Positions 1 through 7,137 are shown, numbered from the stretch's first letter. The stretch: DNA of 22,369 bases from Streptococcus sp. A12 (GCF_905372335.1 NZ_CAJPOU010000028.1:1-22369), one strand, 5' to 3'. The notes: a model not told the origin generated them from the sequence alone. Program-made: numbers and translations.

Positions 1-40
1 AGCAAACGTTTTGTTTACGAATTTCGGTCTCCTTATAAAT

Positions 41-72
41 ATACAAGGGTAAACAGTTGTTTACCCTTGTAT
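41..72. terminator. Intrinsic terminator after cshA, probably bidirectional
   Basis: A perfect 14-bp stem (ATACAAGGGTAAAC at 41-54 and its complement at 59-72) closes an AGTT tetraloop. It starts four bases past the cshA stop codon. The plus-strand side is followed by a T-rich run (71-78); the minus-strand side has only a weak ATTTATAA tail. It could end cshA and also insulate it from plus-strand transcription coming from outside the window. Confidence 0.8.
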
Positions 73-75
73 TTT

Positions 76-1650
76 TTATTTATCTCCTTTGTTCCGAATC
101 ACAAAGCCTGTTTTCTTCTCGCTTGAAGTATTACGAGGTTTTTTATGATCCTTGCGGTAACGCTTCTCTTTGTCAAAACGATCATTGGAACGGCCACCCT
201 TTCGGTAGTCATCACGACGACCATTGCCACGGCGATCACGATCTCGACGGTCATCACCACGACGTCCACCGCGACCAGACTTGCCTTTTCCGCCAAATCC
301 ACCACCAGATGGTTTAAATGGTAATGGTTTCTCACGCGCAATTTCAACTTCTGGAAGACTATCTGGATCCTGAACCGTCAAGCTAAGGATGTACATGGCC
401 AATTCTTCTGGGCTGAATTCTGCAGCCAATTTACGAGCATCCTTTGCAAATTTGTCGAAGTTTCCACGAATAGCTTCATCCGCAAAGTCACGTTCAATTT
501 TCTTGAGTGCAACCTGTTTCTTAGCTTGGAAGGCTTCTTCTGCACTTGCAGGCTTGAGGCCTTTCATGCGTTTCTTAGTCAAGTTTTCAATGATTTGAAG
601 GTAGCCCATCTCATTTGGTGCTACGAAAGTAATCGATTGACCTGACTTACCAGCACGACCTGTACGGCCGATACGGTGAACATAGCTTTCTGGATCTTGT
701 GGAATATCATAGTTGTAGACATGGGTCACACCTGAGATATCTAAACCACGAGCTGCAACGTCAGTTGCTACGAGGACATCCAGATTGCCATTTTTGAAAT
801 CACGAAGGACACGAAGACGTTTGTTTTGGTCAAGGTCTCCATGAATCCCTTCTGCGCGGAAGCCACGGATCTTCAGACCGCGAGTCAACTCATCTACACG
901 GCGTTTGGTACGACCAAATACGATCGCAAGTTCTGGTTTCTCCACGTCCATGAGACGAGTCATGGTGTCAAATTTTTCTTGTTCTTTAACTCGGATATAG
1001 TACTGGTCAACCAATTCTGTTGTCAACTCTTTCGCCGCAATCTTCACATGCTCAGGTTCTTTCATAAATTGAACCCCTATGCGTTTGATAGCTTCAGGCA
1101 TGGTTGCTGAAAAGAGTAAGGTTTGACGATTCTCTGGGACACGAGAGATGATGGCTTCAATATCCTCAAGGAAGCCCATGTTGAGCATCTCATCTGCTTC
1201 GTCCAGGATGAGGGTTTCAATGTCTTGTAATTTCAAGGCCTTGCGTTTGATCAAGTCTAGGAGACGACCAGGCGTTCCAACTACGATATGAGCACCTGAT
1301 TTAAGAGCCTTGATTTGTTTTTCGATACTTGAACCACCATAAACAGAACGGACTTTTACACCCTTGCTCCGACCAAAGCGGAAGAGCTCTTCCTGACTTT
1401 GTACAGCTAATTCACGAGTTGGCGTGATGACCAAAGCTTGAATGGTCTGATCTTCTGTACGAATTTTTTCAAGGGTTGGCAAGCCAAAGGCTGCAGTTTT
1501 CCCTGTACCTGTTTGAGCTTGACCGATAACATCTTTTCCTTCAAGAGCCAAAGGAATGGTTTGTTCTTGAATAGGACTTGCTTCTACAAATCCTGCTTTA
1601 TCAACTTCTGCTAACAATTCAGCAGATAAGTTCAATTCATTAAATTTCAT
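76..1650 (-). CDS. cshA: DEAD-box ATP-dependent RNA helicase CshA
   Basis: A 524-residue DEAD-box helicase that unwinds RNA duplexes; in Firmicutes CshA is linked to the RNA degradosome, mRNA turnover, ribosome assembly and cold adaptation. Visible motifs in order: Q-motif region near 25-30, Walker A AQTGTGKT (45-52), PTRELA (77-82), TPGR (126-129), DEAD (150-153), SAT (181-183), ARGLD (300-304) and HRIGRTGR (325-332). A domain typical of CshA follows, then a basic Gly/Arg/Asp-rich tail from about residue 447 that probably binds RNA. The length fits the family. The ATG has only a modest purine-rich binding site (AGAAAGAAG). The gene is monocistronic, with a leader of about 145 nt from an extended -10 promoter and a hairpin terminator directly after the stop. 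Cold-shock or autoregulation through the leader is inference. Confidence 0.95.
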   Translation of the reverse strand: MKFNELNLSAELLAEVDKAGFVEASPIQEQTIPLALEGKDVIGQAQTGTGKTAAFGLPTLEKIRTEDQTIQALVITPTRELAVQSQEELFRFGRSKGVKVRSVYGGSSIEKQIKALKSGAHIVVGTPGRLLDLIKRKALKLQDIETLILDEADEMLNMGFLEDIEAIISRVPENRQTLLFSATMPEAIKRIGVQFMKEPEHVKIAAKELTTELVDQYYIRVKEQEKFDTMTRLMDVEKPELAIVFGRTKRRVDELTRGLKIRGFRAEGIHGDLDQNKRLRVLRDFKNGNLDVLVATDVAARGLDISGVTHVYNYDIPQDPESYVHRIGRTGRAGKSGQSITFVAPNEMGYLQIIENLTKKRMKGLKPASAEEAFQAKKQVALKKIERDFADEAIRGNFDKFAKDARKLAAEFSPEELAMYILSLTVQDPDSLPEVEIAREKPLPFKPSGGGFGGKGKSGRGGRRGDDRRDRDRRGNGRRDDYRKGGRSNDRFDKEKRYRKDHKKPRNTSSEKKTGFVIRNKGDK

Positions 1651-1668
1651 GTTTTTCTTCTTTCTAAA

Positions 1669-1744
1669 GATGGTGCGAAGCCATCCTATAGCGCTTAGTT
1701 TATACTTTTCTTGTCATGACGTACTTTCATAGCTTTTATGAAAG
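1669..1744 (-). promoter_or_regulatory. Structured 5' leader of cshA (two hairpins)
   Basis: Two hairpins are visible in the leader. One has an 8-bp perfect stem (CTTTCATA 1724-1731 with TATGAAAG 1737-1744). The other has a 5-bp stem (1669-1673 with 1681-1685) and ends about 18 nt before the start codon. Neither is followed by a U-run, so they are not terminators. DEAD-box and cold-shock mRNAs often have long structured leaders; a regulatory role here is inference. Confidence 0.4.
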
Positions 1745-1799
1745 ACCGTGTTGCTTCTTTTCCACTAAAGAAAAGTACTGCTTTCTTTGCAACTTATCT

Positions 1800-1811
1800 A
1801 GTATACCATAG
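1800..1811 (-). promoter_or_regulatory. Extended -10 promoter of cshA
   Basis: Read on the minus strand this is TATGGTATACT: a TATACT -10 (1800-1805) with an upstream TGn extension. No good -35 is present at 17 bp, as expected for an extended -10 promoter. It gives a cshA leader of about 145 nt. Confidence 0.6.
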
Positions 1812-2033
1812 ACCAGGGTTAAAAGATAGTAAAACGAAACAGGTTGAAAAGTTTTTAGTGGGTAACCCCTTTCAAATGAACTCTTTCCAACTTTGATTCA
1901 TTAGTATAACTCCTTATTTATTTCTTTTTTAAATTTGCAATAATAAAAAAGACTGAAAAGTTTCTTCTTTCATTTGAAGCACCTCACAAAAACAGCGTTA
2001 CAATAGGCTTTCTAAAAATTTTTACTCACAAAA

Positions 2034-2055
2034 AATCCCCTTTTATTTTGGGATT
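2034..2055 (-). terminator. Possible minus-strand terminator upstream of cshA
   Basis: AATCCC (2034-2039) pairs with GGGATT (2050-2055) around a 10-nt loop. On the minus strand the stem is followed by T4-6 then GTGAG. The stem is short (6 bp). It could stop read-through from corA, about 300 nt past the corA stop. Confidence 0.4.
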
Positions 2056-2061
2056 ATTTCC

Positions 2062-2090
2062 TTGATTTTTAAAATAAAAATATGTATAAT
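2062..2090 (+). promoter_or_regulatory. Sigma-A type promoter (plus strand)
   Basis: TTGATT (2062-2067), a 17-bp spacer and a perfect TATAAT (2085-2090). The predicted start is near 2097. No plus-strand protein gene lies downstream before the terminator at 2322-2357. Confidence 0.6.
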
Positions 2091-2254
2091 GAATTTAGTA
2101 TCTAGGATATTTCAGTATCATTAAAATGATTCATTCATTTAACTGATTCAACGATTCAATCCAATTATAAATTGTTTATAATCCACTCAGTACTTTTAAA
2201 TCTACTCCTACTATTTCCAAGAAGATTTTGTACAGTCGATCACTTGTATCAAAA

Positions 2255-2280
2255 CTGCCTCTTCTTCTTAGGGGAGGCAG
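2255..2280. other. Hairpin between cshA and corA
   Basis: CTGCCTCTTC (2255-2264) pairs with GGGGAGGCAG (2271-2280) with two G-U pairs on the plus strand. On the minus strand TTTT follows, so it may be a weak terminator of corA. On the plus strand it would be an internal stem of the candidate small RNA. Confidence 0.45.
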
Positions 2281-2321
2281 AGTTAAAAATGAAGGTTTTT
2301 CTGAAATAGCCAAGATACGAA

Positions 2322-2357
2322 AGAGGTAAGGAATTTCTTCCCTACCTCTCTTTTTTT
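2322..2357 (+). terminator. Intrinsic terminator pointing plus, at the end of corA
   Basis: AGAGGTA (2322-2328) pairs with TACCTCT (2343-2349) and GGAA (2330-2333) with TTCC (2338-2341), with one A/C mismatch and a TTTC loop. CTTTTTTT follows on the plus strand (2350-2357). The minus-strand side has only TTTCGTATCTT, so it ends a plus-strand transcript better than it ends corA. Confidence 0.7.
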
Positions 2358-3264
2358 ATCGTTTATGAGCAATCCAGCGCAATATTCGTGATAAAATCAA
2401 CCACAAGACGAAGCTAGCGATCGAAATATAAATCCAGGCATTGGGATCGTTTGTAAATGGCAATGGAACGTTCATTCCAAAGAAACCAGTGACAACTGCT
2501 AAGACCGCCAAGAGGGCTTCTAAGATGGTCAAGGTTGTCAAATTATCATTCAGATTATTATTCAAAATATTATTGTAGGAGCTAGACAATTGCTGCAAGA
2601 CCTGAGAGTTTAACTCTGTCATGGAGACCAACTGCCGGGCCTCGATCATGGCATCATCAAACTGTTCTTTTTCCACATCATCTAATTGGCGGTAGATCAG
2701 GTGGGCCTTGATATGTTCGAGCAACATGCGATTTTGCTTGGCCGCAGATACCAGATAGACCATACCCGTTTCCAAGTCAGAAAGAGCATAAAGGTTCTTA
2801 CTGGTCGTGGTTTTTCGCAAGAGACGATTGATTTCGTCCTTATGTTTATCCAGACGCTCAATAATCGGATAATAAGCATTGCTGATCATCTCGAGGCCAG
2901 CAAATAAAAGTTTAAAGGTAGATAAGCTTTCATGAGCATCGACATAGCGCTCCATTTTTTCGATAACATAGGCATTATCCCGGTTACTGATGGTGACTAG
3001 TCGAGGCCCTTGAATAATAAAAGTCATCGGAATGGTTTCGTAATATTCCTTTTCCTTTTCCATATCCAATACATTATAGATAAAGGTCACAGTCCCATTT
3101 TCACGATTATAATCCATATGGGCACGTTCATTTTTATCCAGTGCATATTCAATGGTTTCTTGATCAATATCATACTTTTGATACAACTGGGAGGTTTCCG
3201 CAATCAAGTCAGAATCAATATTAATCCAACTCCGGCCATCTCCTAACTTTCTTTCAACGAACAT
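2356..3264 (-). CDS. corA: CorA-family magnesium/divalent metal transporter
   Basis: A 302-residue protein with a soluble N-terminal half, a long helical stalk and two C-terminal membrane helices (about 242-262 and 276-296). The signature GMN (263-265) ends the first helix, followed by VPLPF instead of the more common NF/MPE-type continuation, as in the divergent CorA branch of Lactobacillales. CorA works as a homopentamer in the plasma membrane, letting Mg2+ (or Co2+/Ni2+) in along the membrane potential, gated by cytoplasmic Mg2+. The ATG is preceded by GAGGAG at good spacing. It lies 82 nt downstream of the PH-domain gene on the same strand with no terminator between them, so the two may share a transcript. 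The exact metal is not visible in the sequence. Confidence 0.9.
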   Translation of the reverse strand: MFVERKLGDGRSWINIDSDLIAETSQLYQKYDIDQETIEYALDKNERAHMDYNRENGTVTFIYNVLDMEKEKEYYETIPMTFIIQGPRLVTISNRDNAYVIEKMERYVDAHESLSTFKLLFAGLEMISNAYYPIIERLDKHKDEINRLLRKTTTSKNLYALSDLETGMVYLVSAAKQNRMLLEHIKAHLIYRQLDDVEKEQFDDAMIEARQLVSMTELNSQVLQQLSSSYNNILNNNLNDNLTTLTILEALLAVLAVVTGFFGMNVPLPFTNDPNAWIYISIASFVLWLILSRILRWIAHKR

Positions 3265-3346
3265 TTCGTCTCCTCTTTACTTTATCTGCCAGTGCTCCTA
3301 CCCAATCATCCGTAATCGCTATATGAGTCCTGTCCTCATTCACTAA

Positions 3347-3727
3347 TCAACGCAATACAGCTGCTGCCAAGGCCTGCTGGATTTCGATGACACTATTGTC
3401 GCTCTTAAATTGAAGTGTTTCTGATGGTTCTACAGCCGATGAGACCCAGATTTTTAATTCAGCATCCAAATCAAAATGACCAGATGTTTCTACTGAAAAA
3501 CGCGAAATAGAACGATAAGGAAGGGATTTATAAGATGTTTTCTTCCCTGTCATCCCTTGTTTGTCCACCAAAATGAGACGGTACTCCGTAAAGACAATCA
3601 AGTCACGAATCAAGCTAAAAGCCAGGGTTACCTGCTCACCTGGAACTAGGATATCCCCTAAATCTTTTTCAACCTTATCGACGTCTTTTTGAGAAGCATT
3701 GCCCATCAAACCTGCAAAAATACCCAT
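3347..3727 (-). CDS. Bacterial PH-domain protein (bPH_1 / PF08000 type)
   Basis: A 126-residue single-domain protein. The start MGIFAGLMGN is chosen because GGAGG lies just upstream; the open frame runs further upstream but without a ribosome binding site and through the promoter. The pattern LIRDLIVFTEYRLILVDKQG...KKTSYKSLPYRSI followed by FSVETSGHFDLDAELKIWV is the bacterial PH-like fold seen in PF08000 proteins of Firmicutes. Function is not known; these proteins form oligomeric rings in crystals and may bind partners or lipids. No membrane segment or signal peptide. It has its own extended -10 promoter (TATAGT, 3768-3773) and may be co-transcribed with corA. Its promoter region is divergent from thiT. 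Confidence 0.85.
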   Translation of the reverse strand: MGIFAGLMGNASQKDVDKVEKDLGDILVPGEQVTLAFSLIRDLIVFTEYRLILVDKQGMTGKKTSYKSLPYRSISRFSVETSGHFDLDAELKIWVSSAVEPSETLQFKSDNSVIEIQQALAAAVLR

Positions 3728-3767
3728 GATTATTTCCTCCACAACTTGTGCATTTTCTATCTTTATA

Positions 3768-3777
3768 ACTATACCAT
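3768..3777 (-). promoter_or_regulatory. Extended -10 promoter of the PH-domain gene
   Basis: On the minus strand the sequence is TGGTATAGT with -10 TATAGT at 3768-3773. No clear -35. It lies about 40 nt from the start codon. Confidence 0.5.
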
Positions 3778-3797
3778 ATTTTTTGCGAGTTAAAAAG

Positions 3798-3827
3798 TTG
3801 CAGGAAGTTTTTTTTAGATAGTATAAT
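3798..3827 (+). promoter_or_regulatory. Promoter of the thiT riboswitch leader
   Basis: TTGCAG (3798-3803), an 18-bp spacer and a perfect TATAAT (3822-3827). Transcription would begin around 3834, at the very start of the TPP aptamer, so the first bases of P1 may be missing in the RNA or the start may lie slightly earlier. Confidence 0.6.
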
Positions 3828-3831
3828 GTAA

Positions 3832-3945
3832 GAGTCACAAGAGGAGCATTTGCTGAGATTGGCTAGCTTGGATACCAGAGGTGTTCGTTACTGGCCTAAA
3901 CTCTTACCACCTGATCAGGTTAGGACATGCGTAGGGATGTGTCTC
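3832..3945 (+). promoter_or_regulatory. TPP riboswitch aptamer (THI element)
   Basis: The conserved THI-box blocks are present in order: AGGAGC (3842-3847) with GCTGAGA (3852-3858), CCTGATC (3910-3916) and GCGTAGGGA (3929-3937). GAGTCACA (3832-3839) and TGTGTCTC (3938-3945) form P1 with one U-U mismatch. The P3 region between the CTGAGA and CCTGATC blocks is somewhat long. Thiamine pyrophosphate binding would lower expression of the downstream thiamine-uptake gene. Confidence 0.93.
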
Positions 3946-3965
3946 AAAACAGAATGAAATAGAGA

Positions 3966-4035
3966 ACTTCTATGACGTCGTTTTGGTGTGGCAACAAATG
4001 AGCCAATCAAAACGATTGGTATAGGAGGTTTTTTT
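3966..4035 (+). promoter_or_regulatory. Riboswitch expression platform: terminator overlapping the thiT RBS
   Basis: A long imperfect stem pairs 3966-3987 with 4006-4029. It has an 8-bp perfect core (TCGTTTTG 3978-3985 with CAAAACGA 4008-4015) and a basal part in which ACTTCTAT pairs with ATAGGAGGT. The T7 run at 4029-4035 follows directly, so the same helix looks like an intrinsic terminator and also hides the AGGAGG of thiT. A competing structure pairs CAAAAC (3945-3950) with GTTTTG (3980-3985) and ATAGA (3959-3963) with TCTAT (3969-3973). Ligand-dependent switching between the two is inferred from base pairing. Confidence 0.6.
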
Positions 4036-4611
4036 ATGTCGAAAACTACGGTTCGACCAATGATTGAGGTCGCTCTCTTAGCGACCATTGCTTATATTTT
4101 GGATTTGGTTACCCAACCCATGTCCTTAAGTCCTTGGATTTCTCTATCCTTTAAGATGGTTCCTATCTTTCTCCTTAGTTTCCGCTGGGGCATCAAGGCT
4201 GGTGCCATGGGCGGATTCATCTGGGGACTCTTGCAAGTCGTAACGGGAGAAGCAGCTGGTGGTTGGTTGACTCCAATTCAAGGTTTCTTAGAGTATTTTG
4301 TAGCCTTCAGTTTGATTGGACTGAGTGGAACTGTCAAACCTGCCCTTGACAAGGCTATCAGAGATAAAAAACGAGTTCAGACACTCACATATATTACTGC
4401 CGGAGTCGTCTTGGGTGGTTTTGCACGCTACCTCATTCACTACATTGCAGGGGTCATCTTCTGGGGAAGCTATGCACCAGCAGGCCAAAGTGCCTACCTC
4501 TACTCTCTAATTGTAAATAGCTCGTCCTTCTTAGGCGAGACTATTGCCAGTTTGATTGTCTTCTTTATACTACAAGAATTTTTGGGAAGACTCCTTATTA
4601 CAGAACAATAA
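4036..4611 (+). CDS. thiT: Thiamine ECF transporter substrate-binding subunit ThiT
   Basis: A 191-residue hydrophobic protein with about six membrane helices. It is the S component that binds thiamine and docks on the shared EcfA-EcfA'-EcfT module, which is encoded elsewhere. The start is the ATG after AGGAGG-T7; an in-frame upstream ATG at 3988 lacks a binding site and lies inside the riboswitch platform. Residues matching known thiamine contacts in lactococcal ThiT are visible in similar places: W34 and W63, the FLEYF glutamate near 86, H135-Y136 and N161. The first helix is alanine-rich (A13, A16, A19), as in the S-component surface that meets EcfT. Control by a TPP riboswitch directly upstream strongly supports the assignment. 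A terminator follows at once. Confidence 0.95.
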   Translation: MSKTTVRPMIEVALLATIAYILDLVTQPMSLSPWISLSFKMVPIFLLSFRWGIKAGAMGGFIWGLLQVVTGEAAGGWLTPIQGFLEYFVAFSLIGLSGTVKPALDKAIRDKKRVQTLTYITAGVVLGGFARYLIHYIAGVIFWGSYAPAGQSAYLYSLIVNSSSFLGETIASLIVFFILQEFLGRLLITEQ

Positions 4612-4615
4612 AAAG

Positions 4616-4639
4616 CCAGCTCGCTTGAGCTGGTTTTTT
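4616..4639. terminator. Bidirectional terminator between thiT and prfC
   Basis: A 7-bp stem CCAGCTC/GAGCTGG with a GCTT loop (4616-4633). T6 follows on the plus strand and AAAAAG precedes it, giving CTTTTT on the minus strand. It ends thiT and probably also prfC, whose stop is about 95 nt away. Confidence 0.88.
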
Positions 4640-4727
4640 CGGTTTATATATTCTATTCCCAAAGTAAGCCTAAAGAGTGGCTAGCGTCCAACAATTAGGG
4701 ACTTTAGTTCCGATTATTGGTACTGAG

Positions 4728-6272
4728 TTACATTTTTTCTTCCAACTCCACATCTGGATACTTGTCCGCAAACCAGCGGAGAGCAAAATCATTTTCAAAT
4801 AGAAAGACAGGTTGGTCAAAGCGATCTTTAGCCAAGATATTCCGGCTTGAAGACATACGCTCATCCAAATCCTCTGGTTTAATCCAACGAACGGTCTTTT
4901 TACCCATTGGGCTCATAACGACTTCTGCATTGTACTCATTTTCCATGCGGTGCTTGAAGACTTCAAACTGCAATTGACCAACGGCACCTAACATGTATTC
5001 ACCTGTTTGGTAGTTGGTATAAAGCTGAATAGCTCCTTCTTGTACCAATTGCTCAATCCCCTTGTGGAAGGATTTTTGTTTCATGACGTTCTTAGCAGAT
5101 ACCTTCATGAAGATTTCAGGGGTAAAGGTTGGCAGTGGTTCAAATTCAAATTTGTTTTTGCCAACTGTCAAAGTATCTCCCACCTGATAAGTACCAGTAT
5201 CGTAAACCCCGATGATATCTCCCGCTACAGCATTGGTGACATTCTCACGACTTTCCGCCATAAACTGAGTAACATTTGATAGTTTAGCACTCTTACCAGT
5301 ACGAGGTAGATTAACACTCATACCACGCTCGAATTCACCCGATACGATTCGAACAAAGGCGATACGGTCACGGTGACGAGGGTCCATATTGGCTTGGATT
5401 TTAAAGACAAAACCTGAGAAATCCTTATCATAAGGGTCGACAAGTTCACCGTCTGTTTTCTTGTGCCCATGAGGTTCTGGAGCAAACTTGAGGAAGGTTT
5501 CTAAGAAAGTCTGCACCCCAAAATTAGTCAAGGCCGAGCCAAAGAAGACTGGTGTCAAATCACCTGCAAGAATGGCTTCCTCTGAGAATTCATTTCCTGC
5601 TTCATTCAAAAGCTCAATATCTTCTTTCACTTGCTCATAGAACGGGTTGCTAGCAAAGAGTTTATCGCCATCTTCTAGGCTGGCAAAACGTTCATCCCCT
5701 TTGTAGAGTTCCAAACGTTGGTTATAGAGGTCGTAGAGCCCCTCAAAGGCTTTCCCCATCCCGATCGGCCAGTTCATTGGGTAACTTGCGATGCCCAAGA
5801 CATCTTCCAATTCTTGCAAAAGGTCTAGTGGCTCACGACCGTCACGGTCCAGCTTGTTCATAAAGGTAAAGACTGGAATGCCACGGTGCTTCACAACCTC
5901 AAACAATTTCTTGGTTTGGGCCTCGATACCCTTGGCAGAGTCCACGACCATGACCGCAGCATCCACCGCCATCAAGGTACGATAGGTATCTTCTGAGAAG
6001 TCCTCGTGCCCTGGTGTGTCAAGGATATTCACGCGCTTGCCATCGTAGTCAAACTGCATGACAGATGAGGTTACTGAAATCCCACGTTGCTTCTCGATAT
6101 CCATCCAGTCAGACTTGGCAAAGTTTCCTGTTTTCTTTCCTTTTACAGTACCAGCTTCCCGAATCTCTCCCCCAAAGTAGAGCAACTGCTCTGTAATCGT
6201 CGTTTTACCAGCATCCGGGTGGGAGATGATGGCAAAGGTACGGCGTTTTTTAATTTCTTCTTGTACGTTCAT
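4728..6272 (-). CDS. prfC: Peptide chain release factor 3 (RF3)
   Basis: A 514-residue translational GTPase that recycles RF1/RF2 from the ribosome after peptide release and takes part in post-peptidyl-transfer quality control. GTPase motifs: G1 HPDAGKTT (18-25), G2 region RGIS (63-66), G3 DTPGHE (85-90), G4 NKLD (139-142), then an EF-Tu-like domain 2 and the RF3-specific C-terminal domain. The length is normal. The start MNVQEEIKKRR is the position I know for streptococcal RF3; the ribosome binding site (AGGA only two bases from the ATG, with a longer purine run before it) is unusual. It is monocistronic: a consensus-like promoter lies about 90 nt upstream and the terminator shared with thiT lies downstream. 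Confidence 0.97.
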   Translation of the reverse strand: MNVQEEIKKRRTFAIISHPDAGKTTITEQLLYFGGEIREAGTVKGKKTGNFAKSDWMDIEKQRGISVTSSVMQFDYDGKRVNILDTPGHEDFSEDTYRTLMAVDAAVMVVDSAKGIEAQTKKLFEVVKHRGIPVFTFMNKLDRDGREPLDLLQELEDVLGIASYPMNWPIGMGKAFEGLYDLYNQRLELYKGDERFASLEDGDKLFASNPFYEQVKEDIELLNEAGNEFSEEAILAGDLTPVFFGSALTNFGVQTFLETFLKFAPEPHGHKKTDGELVDPYDKDFSGFVFKIQANMDPRHRDRIAFVRIVSGEFERGMSVNLPRTGKSAKLSNVTQFMAESRENVTNAVAGDIIGVYDTGTYQVGDTLTVGKNKFEFEPLPTFTPEIFMKVSAKNVMKQKSFHKGIEQLVQEGAIQLYTNYQTGEYMLGAVGQLQFEVFKHRMENEYNAEVVMSPMGKKTVRWIKPEDLDERMSSSRNILAKDRFDQPVFLFENDFALRWFADKYPDVELEEKM

Positions 6273-6359
6273 GTTCCTATTTCTTTCTCTTCTTATTTTC
6301 TGACAAGTTTACAAATTCATCTCTACATCGGATTTCTCCTCAATTTCTCTATCTGTCCT

Positions 6360-6388
6360 ATTATAGCGAAAATAGGCACTTTTTTCAA
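6360..6388 (-). promoter_or_regulatory. Sigma-A promoter of prfC
   Basis: On the minus strand: TTGAAA (6383-6388), 17-bp spacer, TATAAT (6360-6365). This is the best full -35/-10 pair in the window and leaves a leader of about 80 nt. Confidence 0.75.
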
Positions 6389-6415
6389 CGATGATTCCTC
6401 TTTGAAATCAAAAAG

Positions 6416-6445
6416 GAAGACTAAAATCATACGATTCTAGTCTTC
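6416..6445 (-). terminator. Terminator of the YwaF-type gene cluster
   Basis: GAAGACTA (6416-6423) pairs with TAGTCTTC (6438-6445) and AATC with GATT inside, with one mismatch and an ATAC loop. CTTTTTGATTT follows on the minus strand. It lies just after the stop of the last membrane protein gene. Confidence 0.8.
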
Positions 6446-6450
6446 TTCAA

Positions 6451-7137
6451 TTAAATTGAATTACTTACTTTAACCCGCTCTCTTCTGCGACTGAAAAATA
6501 CATTAAAGAGAAGCAAGGTTGCTACTAGGATGCTGGAAACTACGACATAATTCACCAGGAGGCTGTTCCCTTTGATAATCGGTGGCCGGGCCATAAGTCC
6601 GTAATTTCCTCCAGTGACTTGGTTGACTCCCACAAGGAATAAATCCAAGACGAAGGTATAAAGAACAATCTCTCGATTTTTTAAGAGACTCGAATCATAG
6701 CATCTCAAGAGATAAATCAAGGAATTAACCAAGAGACAGTAATGCCCTAAGAGAAAAGAAAAGCTCGTAATATGAGGGAAGGTATAGGGATCAAAGACCG
6801 GATAACCCAAGGCAAAGATCGCCCCACTGACTCCCATCAAGGCAAAGAACTGCTTGCTCTTCCATCGGTCTGGCAACAACAAGACAGCAAACATGGCCAA
6901 ACGGCAATGGTACAAGGGTAAACTATTGGACCAGGGAAGTTGAAAAGCAAAATACCAGATATAGAGACAGATCAATTGAAATATTTGTAAGTTTCTAAAG
7001 ATCTTCCGAAATTGTTCATTTTGATAGTAACGTAATGAAGCCCAAACTGCCATTAGGATTAAAAGAACCATGACCCCATACCAGAGGAGCGGTATAACAG
7101 GTGGTGCAGTGGATTCAGTTGTAAAAAAATGATGCAT
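6451..7137 (-). CDS. TIGR02206/YwaF family membrane protein, copy A (TMEM164-like)
   Basis: A 228-residue integral membrane protein with about six or seven hydrophobic helices and a basic C-terminus (SRRRERVKVSNSI). It shares with its two upstream neighbours the patterns TAPP near the N-terminus, LPLYHCRLA (73-81), FPHIT (120-124), GHYCLL (131-136), NYG and RPP (185 region). These mark TIGR02206 proteins, a bacterial family grouped with eukaryotic TMEM164. Human TMEM164 and AIG1 use a nucleophile plus histidine for acyl transfer or hydrolysis; C78 and H132 are candidate counterparts here, which is inference. The start has AAGGAG at 5 nt, but the first 79 nt overlap the end of copy B. Last gene of the ddl-murF operon, directly before the terminator. 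Confidence 0.8.
   Translation of the reverse strand: MHHFFTTESTAPPVIPLLWYGVMVLLILMAVWASLRYYQNEQFRKIFRNLQIFQLICLYIWYFAFQLPWSNSLPLYHCRLAMFAVLLLPDRWKSKQFFALMGVSGAIFALGYPVFDPYTFPHITSFSFLLGHYCLLVNSLIYLLRCYDSSLLKNREIVLYTFVLDLFLVGVNQVTGGNYGLMARPPIIKGNSLLVNYVVVSSILVATLLLFNVFFSRRRERVKVSNSI

Larger units (their letters stand above)
1812..2355. other. Gene-free stretch between cshA and corA
   Basis: AT-rich and without a convincing protein gene. It holds, from left to right: two very short minus-strand reading frames with ribosome binding sites (1872-1901 and 1929-1973), a possible minus-strand terminator (2034-2055), a strong plus-strand promoter (2062-2090), several hairpins and a plus-strand terminator (2322-2357). 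The promoter-terminator pair suggests a small RNA, listed separately. Nothing resembling an insertion sequence or a BOX/RUP repeat was recognised. Confidence 0.6.
2097..2357 (+). ncRNA. Candidate small RNA of about 260 nt
   Basis: Defined by a consensus-like promoter just upstream and a terminator with a strong T-run at its end. It has no open frame longer than six codons with a usable start. Three hairpins can be drawn: ATTATAAA/TTTATAAT (2164-2182, 8 bp, TTG loop), a 10-bp stem with two G-U pairs (2255-2264 with 2271-2280), and the terminator (2322-2349). The second hairpin carries a CUUCUUCUU segment that could in principle pair with ribosome binding sites. It does not match a 6S RNA, tmRNA, RNase P RNA or SRP RNA pattern that I can recognise. 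That it is transcribed at all is inference. Confidence 0.35.

Noticed and set aside
2097..2357. Interpreting the candidate small RNA as 6S RNA or a CiaR-controlled csRNA
   Set aside because: No long rod with a central bubble as in 6S RNA, and no TTTAAG-N5-TTTAAG CiaR site upstream of the promoter.
3260..3346. In-frame 30-codon extension after the PH-domain stop (TGA), reading into the corA start
   Set aside because: The protein already has the normal family length and end at the TGA. An open frame of 30 codons is well within chance, and the extension overlaps corA.
3988..4035. Upstream ATG start for thiT giving a 207-residue protein
   Set aside because: The extra 16 codons lie within the riboswitch expression platform and have no binding site; AGGAGG points to the ATG at 4036.
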